Program-made: the position numbers and the translations under genes
Part shown: positions 1 through 9,438 of the stretch, in pieces
Position numbering within the stretch: position 1 is the first letter of the stretch
How the letters are laid out: each line of letters opens with the position of its first letter
Assembly (NCBI GenBank): GCA_947492185.1
Contig: CANLMR010000001.1
Span: forward strand, 744,001 to 808,000
Length of the DNA stretch: 64,000 nucleotides
Direction: 5' to 3'
Source of the DNA: an uncultured Tenacibaculum sp.
GTDB taxonomy: Bacteria; Bacteroidota; Bacteroidia; Flavobacteriales; Flavobacteriaceae
Notes under the pieces: model-generated
Databases searched by the model: none
What the model was told of the DNA's origin: nothing
What the model saw: the letters and a program-made list of their open reading frames with translations, nothing else

Positions 1-115
1 CTTCAAAGTAATTAGGTTCTTTGCTTTTTCCTTCATATACTATAAAAATCCTAGTAGCATCCTCATAAGGGGCAGATTTATTATAATCTGAGTATCTATA
101 TTTTCTTCTACTCAT
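1..115 (-). CDS. RloB-like protein, N-terminal fragment (cut by window edge)
   Basis: Only the first 38 codons are inside the window; the gene runs off the left edge. The N-terminus is basic (MSRRKYRYSDY) and then reads IFIVYEGKSKEPNYF, which matches the opening strand and E-G-x-x-x-E-P-x-Y-F motif of RloB-family proteins, a Toprim-like nuclease fold. The start ATG (113-115) lies inside the 3' end of the upstream ATPase gene (8-base overlap), so the two are translationally coupled. RloA/RloB pairs occur in restriction-modification neighbourhoods, and the same architecture is described as the AbiLi/AbiLii abortive-infection pair. A role as toxin or nuclease effector is inferred from family context. 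Confidence 0.75.
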   Translation of the reverse strand, partial: MSRRKYRYSDYNKSAPYEDATRIFIVYEGKSKEPNYFE

Positions 116-1469
116 TTTTATTTATTAATTTAGAGAAATCTCCTAGAAAAGGGATGCCACCGTATCTACCTTGTAAATAACCTCTTTTTATATTTTTATC
201 TTCTCTTGGCTTAAACTTACTTAAAGGGTAAAACTCAGAACTACCATCTATTTTTTTCTCGGTAAACCAGATTTCATCCTGCCTGAATATTTCTAAATCT
301 AATAGTTGACTCTCGTGAGTTGTAAAGATTAATTGGTTGTTTTTTGTTTTGGAATGTGAAAACAAACGAACTAATTCTTTGACTAAAATTGGATGTAAAC
401 TTCTTTCTAATTCATCAATAATAAAAACAGTATTTTCATCATTAATTAAGTGATCAAAAGCTGGAGTTAATTCAAATAATCTATTTGTTCCATCTGATTC
501 TTCCGTGAAGTCAAATAGTTCATCACATGAATTATGTTTGGTTTTTAATACATTAACAACATATTTTCCATTTACTTTTTTGAAAGTGTTATAATCTTCT
601 CTATCGTAAAACAGTATAGAAAGTTCATCTGGGTTGTCTGTGTCAGTATTTTCAATTAATTCTTCTATTTTTTCAATTAATTCATTTTTGTAATCCTCTT
701 CATTGTAGCTAAAATAAGTATGGGCGCCTATTTCTTTTATCACTAAACTTTCAATTCCAGTCTCCGCTGTCCTAAGAATACTAGAAGCGAAATCATCTTT
801 GATTTCTCTATTGATAATCGCAGCAGGGTAGGATCTGTTTACCGAATTAGGTGTAACTATAACTATATTGATAATTCCCATGTTTGCGATATCTATTATA
901 TCATTATTTTCAACTCTTGAAAATGAAGCATTAAGAACCGTTTGATCTTCTTTTAATTCCATGTTTAAATATTTTTTTAAATAAGAAATATTGTCCTCTT
1001 TAAAAAAATCCCCAAACTCAATTGATTCAGTATTTCGTTTAAAAAGAAGTTGTTCTTGTTCTTTTTTAATATCATCAATTTTATATAGCCATTCTTCAAT
1101 AATTTTACCTTTATGTATTTCTAAACCATAATCAAAATGGATCTTGTTATAGGTATATTCAATTCTGAAGCTTGTAGGAAGATTTCTATATTCTTTATCA
1201 ACTCTAAATCTCTTACTCAGAGGAATTAAATTTTCAACATTTTCTTCGTGAATTAAGTTTTTGAAATATTCTAAAGCTTTTATAAAGTTGCTTTTTCCCG
1301 ATGCATTCGCTCCATATATGGCAGCAAGTTTAAGAATGTTAACATTTGAAGAGACGTTGTTAACATGATTAATGTGCTTTGTATAACCATTTCCTTTACC
1401 TGTTAACATGTTAAATTCAGTTTCTTCTTTAAAAGAAAGAAAGTTGCTAACAACAAACCTAATAAGCAT
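108..1469 (-). CDS. AAA15/RloA-like ATPase (AbiLi-type) of a putative defence pair
   Basis: This 453-residue ATPase is related to the SMC/OLD/ABC-like AAA15 group. The N-terminus (MLIRFVVSNFLSFKEE) is the usual opening strand of that group. The Walker A motif GANASGKS is at residues 53-60, a Walker B stretch FIIDELERSLHP at about 350, and a switch histidine in TTHESQLL about 35 residues later. The C-terminal GYLQGRYGGIP stretch is characteristic of RloA/AbiLi proteins. The middle is a divergent helical insert. Its 3' end overlaps the start of an RloB-like gene by 8 bases. Members are thought to act as phage-sensing ATPase partners of the RloB effector; this is inferred from the family. Other AAA15 ATPases are the only real alternative. 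Confidence 0.85.
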   Translation of the reverse strand: MLIRFVVSNFLSFKEETEFNMLTGKGNGYTKHINHVNNVSSNVNILKLAAIYGANASGKSNFIKALEYFKNLIHEENVENLIPLSKRFRVDKEYRNLPTSFRIEYTYNKIHFDYGLEIHKGKIIEEWLYKIDDIKKEQEQLLFKRNTESIEFGDFFKEDNISYLKKYLNMELKEDQTVLNASFSRVENNDIIDIANMGIINIVIVTPNSVNRSYPAAIINREIKDDFASSILRTAETGIESLVIKEIGAHTYFSYNEEDYKNELIEKIEELIENTDTDNPDELSILFYDREDYNTFKKVNGKYVVNVLKTKHNSCDELFDFTEESDGTNRLFELTPAFDHLINDENTVFIIDELERSLHPILVKELVRLFSHSKTKNNQLIFTTHESQLLDLEIFRQDEIWFTEKKIDGSSEFYPLSKFKPREDKNIKRGYLQGRYGGIPFLGDFSKLINKNE

Positions 1470-1575
1470 TTTCTCGATTTTTTCGTTAAATTAAAAGCTA
1501 AAGTATAATAAAAATAAAAATAAAAAAACATTTATCAGTATGTTTTTCGAAAAAAACGAAATTTTAACATTGCTT

Positions 1576-2478
1576 TTAAAAAAATATTTCTTGAGCTAAA
1601 CGAAAAGTATTCGCATGAGCTTGGACAATGATATTGATATCTCTAGAATATCCGCCGCCCATACTGCACATTACAGGGATTTTTTGATCGAAGCAAGTTT
1701 GTAAAACAAATCGATCTCGTTCTTTACAGCCTTCTGATGAAACACTTAATTTACCGAGCTTGTCACTTTCTAAAATATCTACACCACATTGATAAAAAAT
1801 AAAATCAGGTTGGTGTTCGTAAATTAATTTTGGTAATGTGTTTTTTAATAAAGAAAGATATTCTTCGTCTCTGGTTTCATTATCTAATGGAATGTCTAAA
1901 TCAGATTGTTCTTTATGAAAAGGATAGTTTGCTTTTCCGTGCATAGAAAAAGTGAAAACAGAAGGATCATCTCGAAAAATTTCTGCTGTACCATTTCCTT
2001 GATGCACATCTAAATCAACAATTAAAGCTTTCTCTATGAGTCCTTTGTTTTGGAGATAACGAGCGGAAACAGCCTGGTCATTTAGCAAACAAAATCCTTC
2101 GCCACTATTCGTAAATGCATGATGTGTTCCACCGGCAATATTCATAGCAATTCCATGTTCTAAAGCAAATTCAGAAGCTTTCATACTTCCATCTGTAATA
2201 ATCATTTCACGTGCAATTAGTTGTTCACTTAAAGGGAAACCAATTTTACGTTCTTCTTTCTTTGAAAGTGTTATGTTTAATAAATCGAAAAAATATTCTG
2301 GAGTATGAATCGAAAAGAAATGTTTATTATTTGGAATTTCTGGTTCAAAGAAATTATCTTTTGTACATGTTCCTTCATGCACTAATTGTTGTGGAATTAA
2401 ATCGTATTTATCCATCGGGAATCGATGATTATCTGGTAATGGATGATTATAAATAGGATGATAGGCGATTTTTAACAT
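1576..2478 (-). CDS. Histone deacetylase family protein (arginase/deacetylase fold amidohydrolase)
   Basis: This 300-residue zinc amidohydrolase of the HDAC/AcuC/acetylpolyamine-amidohydrolase superfamily removes acyl groups from amine-linked substrates; the bacterial substrate is unknown. The active site is intact: the His-His pair in GGTHHAF (119-120), zinc ligands Asp157 and His159 in DLDVHQGNGT, and Asp234 in QCGVDILESDKLG. A GGGYS motif near the C-terminus completes the pocket. ATG at 2478 is preferred over the upstream in-frame TTG codons. It is a short single-domain form, as is usual for bacterial members. It is divergent from an AraC-type regulator 36 bases away, which may indicate shared regulation, but nothing in the sequence proves this. 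Confidence 0.88.
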   Translation of the reverse strand: MLKIAYHPIYNHPLPDNHRFPMDKYDLIPQQLVHEGTCTKDNFFEPEIPNNKHFFSIHTPEYFFDLLNITLSKKEERKIGFPLSEQLIAREMIITDGSMKASEFALEHGIAMNIAGGTHHAFTNSGEGFCLLNDQAVSARYLQNKGLIEKALIVDLDVHQGNGTAEIFRDDPSVFTFSMHGKANYPFHKEQSDLDIPLDNETRDEEYLSLLKNTLPKLIYEHQPDFIFYQCGVDILESDKLGKLSVSSEGCKERDRFVLQTCFDQKIPVMCSMGGGYSRDINIIVQAHANTFRLAQEIFF

Positions 2479-2514
2479 CAACAATTAATTTCTAAGCTAA
2501 ATTATAGAATCTTT

Positions 2515-3723
2515 ATGAAACTTAATTTTTTATATTTGGTTATGGCAATTTTTTCGCTGTTTACTTTTCCTAATTTTAATTTGTATAGTACACCATTATT
2601 AGTACTAGTACTTCAGGGAATAATCCTTGGAGTATTATTATTGACTAGATATTTTAAAAAGAAAAATAGTAGTGATCTATTATTAGCATTGATATTGTTA
2701 ATTACTTGTTATCATAGAACAACATATACTATTGGTTTTATGGACTGGTATGACACGTATAGAAATACTAAGATTAACTATTATTTAGTAAGTCTTGGAA
2801 TGGTAATGGCACCGTTGATTTACTTTTATGTAAAATCAATAACAACATCAGACTTTAAGTTTAAAAAAAATGATATTCTTCATTTTATACCATGGATTAT
2901 TTTTTTCTTAACAAAACTAGGTATTCTAGTATACGATATTAATCAACCTAATTTTCATCAGGTGCAAAATGGACCAGCAGTTGTTAACTTTCAGTGGAAA
3001 TATGTAGAACCTTTAGCAACATTTTTTTCGACATGTCAAATGCTATTATATTTAGCTTTTACATTTCAATTATTTTATAATTATAGAAAAAAAATCAAAC
3101 AGTACTTTTCTAATCTATATCAATTAGAGTTGAATTGGATTCGTAATTTTTTATATGTATATTCTTTCACATTTGTTTATGGAATAGCTCAAATATTTAT
3201 TAATGAATTTATACTTGAATTAAGTTGGACACAGAAATGGTGGTTGCAGTTTTGTTCTGCACTTATTGTGATTTATGTTGGAGTTAATGGCTATTTTACA
3301 AATACAAAGAAACTTACTTCACTAAATTTTGAATCTAAAAACGAAAAGAAAGTTAATGAAGAAGTAAAAATAAAATCAGATTTAAAAGAAAAGCAACAAA
3401 AAGTGAAGAAGTATTTTGAAGAGGAACTACCTTTTTTAAATCCAGATTTAAATTTATCTGATTTAGCCATAGAACTACAAATGAATAGGGCTGAACTTTC
3501 TGAAGTAATTAATAGCAGTTTTAATCAAAATTTTAATGATTTTGTGAATACGTTTAGAGTAAACTTAGTTAAGGATAAGCTTAAAGAAGGAGAACATATA
3601 AAAATGTCTTTATTAGGAATTGCATTTGATTCTGGTTTTAATAGCAAAGCTACTTTTAATAGAGTTTTCAAAAAATTAACTAATTCTTCACCAACAGAAT
3701 TTATTAGTACACTTAAAAAATAA
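2515..3723 (+). CDS. AraC-family regulator with N-terminal multi-span membrane domain
   Basis: This 402-residue protein has about seven or eight hydrophobic segments in the first 265 residues, then a charged linker and a C-terminal AraC-type double helix-turn-helix at about 305-400. The second HTH shows the classic pattern GIAFDSGFNSKATFNRVFKKLTN. Membrane-embedded AraC regulators of this plan are common in Flavobacteriia and are presumed to pass a membrane or extracellular signal directly to DNA. The ligand and target are unknown. The closest neighbours are a divergent deacetylase-family gene and downstream DoxX, and a perfect 9-bp inverted repeat follows the stop codon. Confidence 0.87.
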   Translation: MKLNFLYLVMAIFSLFTFPNFNLYSTPLLVLVLQGIILGVLLLTRYFKKKNSSDLLLALILLITCYHRTTYTIGFMDWYDTYRNTKINYYLVSLGMVMAPLIYFYVKSITTSDFKFKKNDILHFIPWIIFFLTKLGILVYDINQPNFHQVQNGPAVVNFQWKYVEPLATFFSTCQMLLYLAFTFQLFYNYRKKIKQYFSNLYQLELNWIRNFLYVYSFTFVYGIAQIFINEFILELSWTQKWWLQFCSALIVIYVGVNGYFTNTKKLTSLNFESKNEKKVNEEVKIKSDLKEKQQKVKKYFEEELPFLNPDLNLSDLAIELQMNRAELSEVINSSFNQNFNDFVNTFRVNLVKDKLKEGEHIKMSLLGIAFDSGFNSKATFNRVFKKLTNSSPTEFISTLKK

Positions 3724-3726
3724 GAC

Positions 3727-3747
3727 GTCTCAAATCGTATTTGAGAC
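3727..3747 (+). terminator. Inverted repeat after the AraC-type gene, possible weak terminator
   Basis: GTCTCAAAT (3727-3735) and ATTTGAGAC (3739-3747) are perfect complements separated by CGT. The hairpin starts 3 bases after the stop codon. There is no strong T-run directly after it (the next bases are TTGTGAATACG), so it may be a weak terminator, an mRNA 3'-end stabiliser or an operator upstream of doxX. Confidence 0.4.
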
Positions 3748-3828
3748 TTGTGAATACGTTTTAAGTCGTTTACGGATAAGTAATTTTAAATCTTTGTATC
3801 ATCAAATAACAAGATAAAAGTTTTACTT

Positions 3829-4311
3829 ATGAAATCATTTCTTAAAAAATTAATTACCCCAGAATTACAAAAACATTGGTTGGTAGATTTACACTTTGCT
3901 ATCATCCGATTTGTTTGTGGAGTTCTTTTAACTATAGATTTTGGCGCTAGTAAATTTGGTATGCCTTGGACAGACAGTACAAGAAATTTAGGATTTTTTG
4001 AAGTTTCTGCTTGGTTTCCAGAAGATGTAGCTAGTTATGGAGGAATATTTGCATTATTTCCAGTTTTCTTTGCTTGGATGGGAGCTTTCAGTGAAGCCGT
4101 TGGAGGTTTATTTTTAGCTTTTGGGTTAAAAACAAGAATAGCGTCCTTTTTAATTATGTGCACTATGTTGGTAGCCATTTTTATGCAAAAATGGAGTCAA
4201 GGAACTTGGGCAATGTTACCAGCAATGGGATTTTTGTGGGTGGCAACATACAATTTGTATTTAGGTTCAGGAAGATTTGGGTTTGATTATTTAATTTCTA
4301 AAAAACTTTAA
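3829..4311 (+). CDS. DoxX family membrane protein
   Basis: This 160-residue protein is predicted to have four membrane spans, with the DoxX-type pattern of an early helix (HFAIIRFVCGVLLTIDFGASKF) and a Gly-rich central segment (GAFSEAVGGLFLAFGLKTR). Typical DoxX proteins are 120-160 residues. The family includes quinol-oxidase-associated and redox-stress membrane proteins, but for most members the function is not established. It lies 1 base upstream of a small lipoprotein gene, so the two are probably cotranscribed. The start ATG is at 3829, with no Shine-Dalgarno, as is normal for this phylum. Confidence 0.8.
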   Translation: MKSFLKKLITPELQKHWLVDLHFAIIRFVCGVLLTIDFGASKFGMPWTDSTRNLGFFEVSAWFPEDVASYGGIFALFPVFFAWMGAFSEAVGGLFLAFGLKTRIASFLIMCTMLVAIFMQKWSQGTWAMLPAMGFLWVATYNLYLGSGRFGFDYLISKKL

Positions 4312-4312
4312 A

Positions 4313-4693
4313 ATGAAAAAAATTACAATAGTATTATTCGCACTATTAATCACAAGTTGCGTGCAAAAACAATACTTAAAATCAGTACTAGTTAAAGTGG
4401 ATGCTAGAGGAGTAGAAAATGTGAAATCTATAGGAATTAAAGGAGATTTTACAAATCCGAGGTGGAAAACTGAAATACCAATGACAGATGATGATAATGA
4501 CGGAATTTTTGAAGCAACTTTGTCTCAGGAAACAGCGGTATATAATGTAGAATTTAAGTTTGTGAAAAATGGAGAAATTTATGAATTAATAGGAAAGCCA
4601 AACAGAGTTTTACAATTTGAATATAAACCAGAAACGATAGTTTATTCAGCAAAATTTAATGATATGGAAAGTATAGTAATAGAAAGAGAATAA
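4313..4693 (+). CDS. Small lipoprotein with a possible CBM48/E-set-like domain
   Basis: This 126-residue protein starts with a lipoprotein signal peptide; the lipobox LITSC places the lipidated cysteine at residue 16. The mature part reads as a single beta-sandwich: a motif resembling carbohydrate-binding or early-set domains (IKGDFTNPRWKTEIPMTDDDNDGIFEATL), then YNVEFKFVKNGEIYEL. Such domains occur in glycogen- or starch-binding modules, but no catalytic domain accompanies it, so a carbohydrate ligand is only a guess. It follows doxX with a 1-base gap. The gene downstream converges after 11 bases. Confidence 0.65.
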   Translation: MKKITIVLFALLITSCVQKQYLKSVLVKVDARGVENVKSIGIKGDFTNPRWKTEIPMTDDDNDGIFEATLSQETAVYNVEFKFVKNGEIYELIGKPNRVLQFEYKPETIVYSAKFNDMESIVIERE

Positions 4694-4704
4694 AAAAGAG
4701 CCTT

Positions 4705-6174
4705 TTAAAAAGCTAAAAAGCTATAATTATTGTTGTTTTCATCATAATAACCATATACGGTCCTATTGTTTAATCTAAAAAAATGACTTTCGTTATTTTC
4801 CACATAATTACCTTTAAGATATTGGTTTATTTTATGATAAACATTACCATTAATTTTATTACCTGTTGGCTTTAAATTATTGTCAATGTGAAATGATAAG
4901 TAAGTTGATTTTACATTTCTATATACATTTAAGATATAGGAATGAGGATCTAAAAAACCTCTAAAATTATTTACAGAATACAACGAAGTAATATTGGTCA
5001 TGTTAACTCCTATCATCGGATTATCAAGTGTAGCAGGTTTTTTTCCACCAATAGTAATTAAATATCCATTTGGTTGTTTATCAACTAATATTCCTATATC
5101 ACCATATAAAAGATTTTTAAGTAGCTTTTTTCTGTATTTAGGTTTTGTATACTTATTTCCTTTAATAATCATTTGGTAATTTTCAAAGGGGAAAGGTTTT
5201 TTTAAGTCTAAAGAAAAGTTTTTAACTAAGCTGTTGTCAATTAAATTATGCACATTAACTTTAAGTTGATTTTTTGTACAACCTGTTGTAAATAATAAAT
5301 CGTTAAAAAGAAATGAGTTTGTTGTTTTATTTTTACTAGCTGTAGAAAAGAAAGGCTTTTTAATCTTCTTTAGAGAAAGAGTTTCATTCTTTAAGTTAAG
5401 AGATAGAATTTGAGTATAAAACTTATTTTTATCAAGTATTATTTTAATAGTATTATCAGAAGCATACAACTTATTAAAATCGGTAGCACTTTCTATAGGT
5501 ATGGCTTGTAGTTTGTTTTTTTTAATATTATAATTTTCAAGTTCTAAAGAATGAAGTTTAGTTATAGTATAATCATTGTATAATATATTAAATAGTAGTT
5601 TAGATAAACTAGTTTCTTTAGTGTCGTTGAGTAATAGCTTTTTGCTTTTTAGGTTAAATGTTTTTAAAGTAGAGCTGCCATTGTTAAAATATGTTTTAAC
5701 AACTAATTCCGAAGTCTTTTGTTTAAAAAAAAGTAAATGAGACTTGTTTCCCATATTAACAGTTTGTAAAAGCGTCATTCCTTTTGAATAAAAACGATCA
5801 TTTTTATAATAAGCTGTGTCCGTTTTGAAATCAAATTCAATTTGATCAAAGCTTTTTACGTGTTTGTTTGAAACGATAAAAGTATACTTATTTTTTGTGA
5901 ACATTTTACCAACAATTCCGCTAAATCTTTTGTTTCTCTTTAATTTTAATTGATGTTTGATTTTAAATTCTGAGTTTGTTAAATAACAGTATATGCTGTT
6001 TTTATCACTAATAAAAGTAGCAATATCATTGTTTTTATGATTTACTATTGAAAGAGAGCCTCGTACTTTTTTTGAAGATTTTTTTAATGAGTGTTGAATT
6101 TCACCCAACTTTTCTTGTCCAAGAATTATAGAACTACAAAATAAGATTAAAATAAGGGGTAACTTTTTAATCAT
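4705..6174 (-). CDS. Secreted protein of unknown function
   Basis: I do not recognise this 489-residue protein. It begins with a clear signal peptide (MIKKLPLILILFCSSIILGQ), so it is exported. The mature protein is rich in Lys, Asn and Tyr, with repeated short beta-like segments such as NKYTFIVSNKHVKSFDQIEFDF and KSHLLFFKQKTSELVVKTYF, which could form a beta-propeller-like or repeat fold. This is an impression, not a domain match. There is no lipobox, T9SS sorting tail or catalytic motif. It stands alone between a lipoprotein gene (convergent) and metG (upstream, same strand, behind a terminator). Confidence 0.6.
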   Translation of the reverse strand: MIKKLPLILILFCSSIILGQEKLGEIQHSLKKSSKKVRGSLSIVNHKNNDIATFISDKNSIYCYLTNSEFKIKHQLKLKRNKRFSGIVGKMFTKNKYTFIVSNKHVKSFDQIEFDFKTDTAYYKNDRFYSKGMTLLQTVNMGNKSHLLFFKQKTSELVVKTYFNNGSSTLKTFNLKSKKLLLNDTKETSLSKLLFNILYNDYTITKLHSLELENYNIKKNKLQAIPIESATDFNKLYASDNTIKIILDKNKFYTQILSLNLKNETLSLKKIKKPFFSTASKNKTTNSFLFNDLLFTTGCTKNQLKVNVHNLIDNSLVKNFSLDLKKPFPFENYQMIIKGNKYTKPKYRKKLLKNLLYGDIGILVDKQPNGYLITIGGKKPATLDNPMIGVNMTNITSLYSVNNFRGFLDPHSYILNVYRNVKSTYLSFHIDNNLKPTGNKINGNVYHKINQYLKGNYVENNESHFFRLNNRTVYGYYDENNNNYSFLAF

Positions 6175-6275
6175 ACATCAACATTTAAAATACTAATTTA
6201 CATAATATTAAAGAAATAAAGATATATTGATTAAAGAATGTAAGAATTGATTTTAAGGAATAGAAGTATAAAAAT

Positions 6276-6305
6276 AAAAAAGAGCTTAAACGTAGGCTCT
6301 TTTTT
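6276..6305 (-). terminator. Intrinsic terminator of metG
   Basis: AAAAAAGAGC (6276-6285) pairs with GCTCTTTTT (6296-6305) around a 10-base loop. Read on the minus strand it lies 5 bases after the metG stop and ends in a T-run. The symmetric A and T tracts would allow termination from either side. Confidence 0.7.
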
Positions 6306-6310
6306 ATTTG

Positions 6311-8365
6311 TTAGCAGACTTGTCCGCCGTTTTGTACTTTTTGCTGTGGCTCTACAAAAGCTAAAGATCCATCTTCAGCATCTGTCATTAAAATCATACC
6401 TTGGCTTTCTACACCACGTATTTTTCTCGGAGCTAAATTACATAATACAGTAACCTGTTGTCCAACGATATCTTCTGGTTTAAAACTCTCCGCGATACCA
6501 GAAACAATGGTTCTAACATCAATTCCAACATCGACTTTAAGTTTTAATAATTTTTTAGTTTTCGCTACTTTTTCTGCTTCTAAAATAGTTCCAATTCGAA
6601 TATCCATTTTAGTGAAATCATCGAACTCAATAGTATCTTTTTGAGGTTCTACTTCTTTATTGGCAGCTTCATTTGCCTTTTTGGTATCCTCTAATTTCTG
6701 AATTTGAGCTTCAATAGTTTTATCTTCTATTTTTGAGAATAACAATTCCGCTTTACCAATTTGATGTTCTTCAGGTAATAAAGCTTCTTTTTCAGTAACA
6801 TCATTCCAGCTTAAGTTTTCATCAACTTTTAAAATTGATTTTAATTTTGATGAAGTGAATGGTAAAAATGGTTCAGAAACTATAGAAAGTGCAGCGGCAA
6901 TTTGTAAAGCAACGTACATGATAGTTTTTACACGTTCTTCATCTTCCTTGATTACCTTCCAAGGCTCTTCATCTGCTAAATATTTATTTCCTAAACGTGC
7001 TAAATTCATTAATTCTTGAGAAGCTTCTCTGAATCGATAACGTTCAATAGACTTTGCAATAACATCAGGAAATTGTTTTAATTGCTCTAAAACATCTTCA
7101 TCTACTTCTGAATAATCTCCTGGAACAGGAATTACTCCATTATAATACTTGTTCGTAAGTACAACAACACGGTTGATAAAGTTTCCAAAAATGGCAACTA
7201 ATTCGTTATTGTTTTTAGCTTGAAAATCTTTCCAAGTAAAATCATTGTCTTTATTTTCAGGAGCATTTGCCGTTAATGTATAACGCAATACATCTTGTTG
7301 TCCTGGAAATTCCTCTAAATATTCATGTAACCAAACCGCCCAATTTTTAGAAGTCGATAACTTATTTCCTTCTAAATTTAAAAATTCATTTGCTGGAACG
7401 TTTTCTGGTAAAATATAACCGCCATGAGCTTTTAACATCGATGGGAAAATAATACAGTGAAAAACAATATTATCTTTTCCAATAAAGTGAACTAATTTGG
7501 TGTTTTCATTTTTCCAATAGTCTTCCCAATTCTTACCTTCTCGAGCAGCCCATTCCTTCGTAGAAGAAATATAACCGATTGGAGCATCAAACCAAACGTA
7601 TAATACTTTTCCATCAGCTCCTTCAACAGGTACAGGAATTCCCCAATCTAAATCACGAGTGACTGCACGCGGACGTAAACCATCGTCAATCCATGATTTT
7701 ACTTGTCCTAAGACATTTGATTTCCAATCACTTTTATGACCTTCTAAAATCCATTCACGTAAAAATGCTTCGTGCTTATCTAAAGGTAAAAACCAGTGTT
7801 TTGTTTGTTTTAAAACAGGAACATTACCGGTAATTGCCGATTTAGGATTAATTAAATCCGTAGCATTATGACTAGTACCACAGTTTTCACATTGATCTCC
7901 ATAACTTTCCTCAAATCCACATTTCGGACAAGTTCCAACAACAAAACGATCTGCTAAAAACTGATCTGCTTCAGCATCATATAATTGTTCAGAAACTTCC
8001 TCTACAAACTCACCATCAGCATACATTTTTTTAAAAAATTCAGAAGCTGTTTTATGATGAATTTCAGCTGAAGTTCGAGAATAGTTGTCAAATGAAATTC
8101 CAAAATCTTCAAAAGACTGTTTAATAATAGTGTGATATTTATCAATAATTTCTTTTGGTGAAACTCCTTCTTTTTTAGCACGCATAGGAATTGCAACACC
8201 ATGTTCATCTGAACCACAGATGTAAGCCACGTCATTTCCTGTTAAACGTAAAAAACGTGCATAAATATCTCCAGGAACATATACCCCAGCTAAATGCCCA
8301 ATATGAATAGGACCATTAGTATAAGGTAAAGCCGCTGTAATTGTATATCTTTTTGAAGAACTCAT
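6311..8365 (-). CDS. metG: Methionyl-tRNA synthetase
   Basis: It charges tRNA-Met with methionine in the cytoplasm. The protein is 684 residues from ATG at 8365; in-frame codons upstream (to 8395) overlap the promoter motif and lack family similarity. The class I signatures are HIGH at residues 21-24 and KLSTS at 335-339 (the KMSKS loop). The zinc knuckle has Cys146, Cys149, Cys159 and Cys162. An anticodon-binding helical domain follows, then a linker, and a C-terminal EMAPII/Trbp111-like tRNA-binding domain from about residue 580 ([28 protein letters not shown] motif, split here for brevity). This is the full-length dimeric form. Confidence 0.97.
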   Translation of the reverse strand: MSSSKRYTITAALPYTNGPIHIGHLAGVYVPGDIYARFLRLTGNDVAYICGSDEHGVAIPMRAKKEGVSPKEIIDKYHTIIKQSFEDFGISFDNYSRTSAEIHHKTASEFFKKMYADGEFVEEVSEQLYDAEADQFLADRFVVGTCPKCGFEESYGDQCENCGTSHNATDLINPKSAITGNVPVLKQTKHWFLPLDKHEAFLREWILEGHKSDWKSNVLGQVKSWIDDGLRPRAVTRDLDWGIPVPVEGADGKVLYVWFDAPIGYISSTKEWAAREGKNWEDYWKNENTKLVHFIGKDNIVFHCIIFPSMLKAHGGYILPENVPANEFLNLEGNKLSTSKNWAVWLHEYLEEFPGQQDVLRYTLTANAPENKDNDFTWKDFQAKNNNELVAIFGNFINRVVVLTNKYYNGVIPVPGDYSEVDEDVLEQLKQFPDVIAKSIERYRFREASQELMNLARLGNKYLADEEPWKVIKEDEERVKTIMYVALQIAAALSIVSEPFLPFTSSKLKSILKVDENLSWNDVTEKEALLPEEHQIGKAELLFSKIEDKTIEAQIQKLEDTKKANEAANKEVEPQKDTIEFDDFTKMDIRIGTILEAEKVAKTKKLLKLKVDVGIDVRTIVSGIAESFKPEDIVGQQVTVLCNLAPRKIRGVESQGMILMTDAEDGSLAFVEPQQKVQNGGQVC

Positions 8366-8384
8366 TTTCTTAGATTTTGAAGTG

Positions 8385-8392
8385 CAAAAGTA
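8385..8392 (-). promoter_or_regulatory. Candidate -7 box for metG
   Basis: On the minus strand the sequence is TACTTTTG, an exact match to the Bacteroidota -7 consensus TAnnTTTG, 20 bases upstream of the chosen metG start. No TTG at the expected -33 spacing was found, so only half of the promoter is supported. Confidence 0.4.
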
Positions 8393-8461
8393 CAAAACAC
8401 GCGCCTATTTTATTACATTTACATTAACTAGATTTTAATGCTATTACAAGAAGTTATTCTT

Positions 8462-9436
8462 ATGAGAAAAATAATGGTTTTGATGCTTTTAATAGTAACA
8501 ACAATAAATGCTCAAAAAACAATGAAGTTAAGTACACCTCCTTATTTAAAGAAGGGAGATACGATTGCAATTGTAGCTCCAGCAGGAATTTTAAAAAATA
8601 GAAAACAAGTTATTACCGATGCAAGGAAATTAGTTGAAGGTTGGGGTTTAAAAGTAGTGATAGGAAAACATGTGTTTACTCAAGCAAATCATTTTGCAGG
8701 AACAGATGAACAACGCTGTCAAGATTTTCAAGAAGCATTAGATAACTCAAATATAAAAGCTATTTGGAGCGCACGTGGAGGTTATGGTTCGGTTAGAATT
8801 TTGGATAAATTAGATTTTACCAAGTTTAAAGAAAATCCAAAATGGATTATCGGATATTCAGATATTACAGCTTTTCATAACCATGTCCATAATTTGGGAA
8901 TTGAAACGTTACATGCTATGATGGGAACAAGTATGCAAGACAAGCCTGAAGATATTACAGAGACTATTGAAACATTTCGTAAAACATTATTTGGTGAACA
9001 ACTTCAGTATACCATAAAATCATCAAAAGATAATAGAAAAGGAGCTGCTGAAGGTGTTTTAGTAGGAGGAAACATCGCCATTTTAGCTTCCATGTTGGGT
9101 TCGAGTAGCCAATTAAATACAGATGGAAAGATTTTATTCATTGAAGAAATAGGAGAATACAAATACGCTATTGATCGGATGTTACAAAGTTTAAAAAGAG
9201 CAGGTTATTTTACCAAAGTAAAAGGTGTTATTGTTGGTGATATGACCAAGATTAGAAAAAACACAACACCTTGGGGAACATCTATTGAGCAGTTAATTTT
9301 AGATATTGTTCCTGATGACATTCCAGTGTTATTTGGTTTTCCTGCTGGTCATGAACCAGATAATAGAGCTTTAATTATGGGAAGAGAAATAAAATTATCT
9401 ATTAATGATAAATTATCTTCTGTTAGTTTTAAATAA
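8462..9436 (+). CDS. LD-carboxypeptidase (peptidase S66 family)
   Basis: Murein LD-carboxypeptidases remove the terminal D-alanine from recycled tetrapeptides. Length is 324 residues from ATG at 8462, which gives a clean signal peptide ending in TTINAQ; an in-frame ATG at 8438 would add eight residues and weaken it. The S66 catalytic triad is visible: Ser133 in IIGYSDIT, Glu228 in LFIEEIGEYKYAIDRM, and His297 in FPAGHEPDN. The GGYGS motif upstream also fits. A signal peptide implies periplasmic action, whereas E. coli LdcA is cytoplasmic; exported S66 members are usual in Bacteroidota. It is convergent with the next gene, 2 bases away. Confidence 0.88.
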   Translation: MRKIMVLMLLIVTTINAQKTMKLSTPPYLKKGDTIAIVAPAGILKNRKQVITDARKLVEGWGLKVVIGKHVFTQANHFAGTDEQRCQDFQEALDNSNIKAIWSARGGYGSVRILDKLDFTKFKENPKWIIGYSDITAFHNHVHNLGIETLHAMMGTSMQDKPEDITETIETFRKTLFGEQLQYTIKSSKDNRKGAAEGVLVGGNIAILASMLGSSSQLNTDGKILFIEEIGEYKYAIDRMLQSLKRAGYFTKVKGVIVGDMTKIRKNTTPWGTSIEQLILDIVPDDIPVLFGFPAGHEPDNRALIMGREIKLSINDKLSSVSFK

Positions 9437-9438
9437 TT

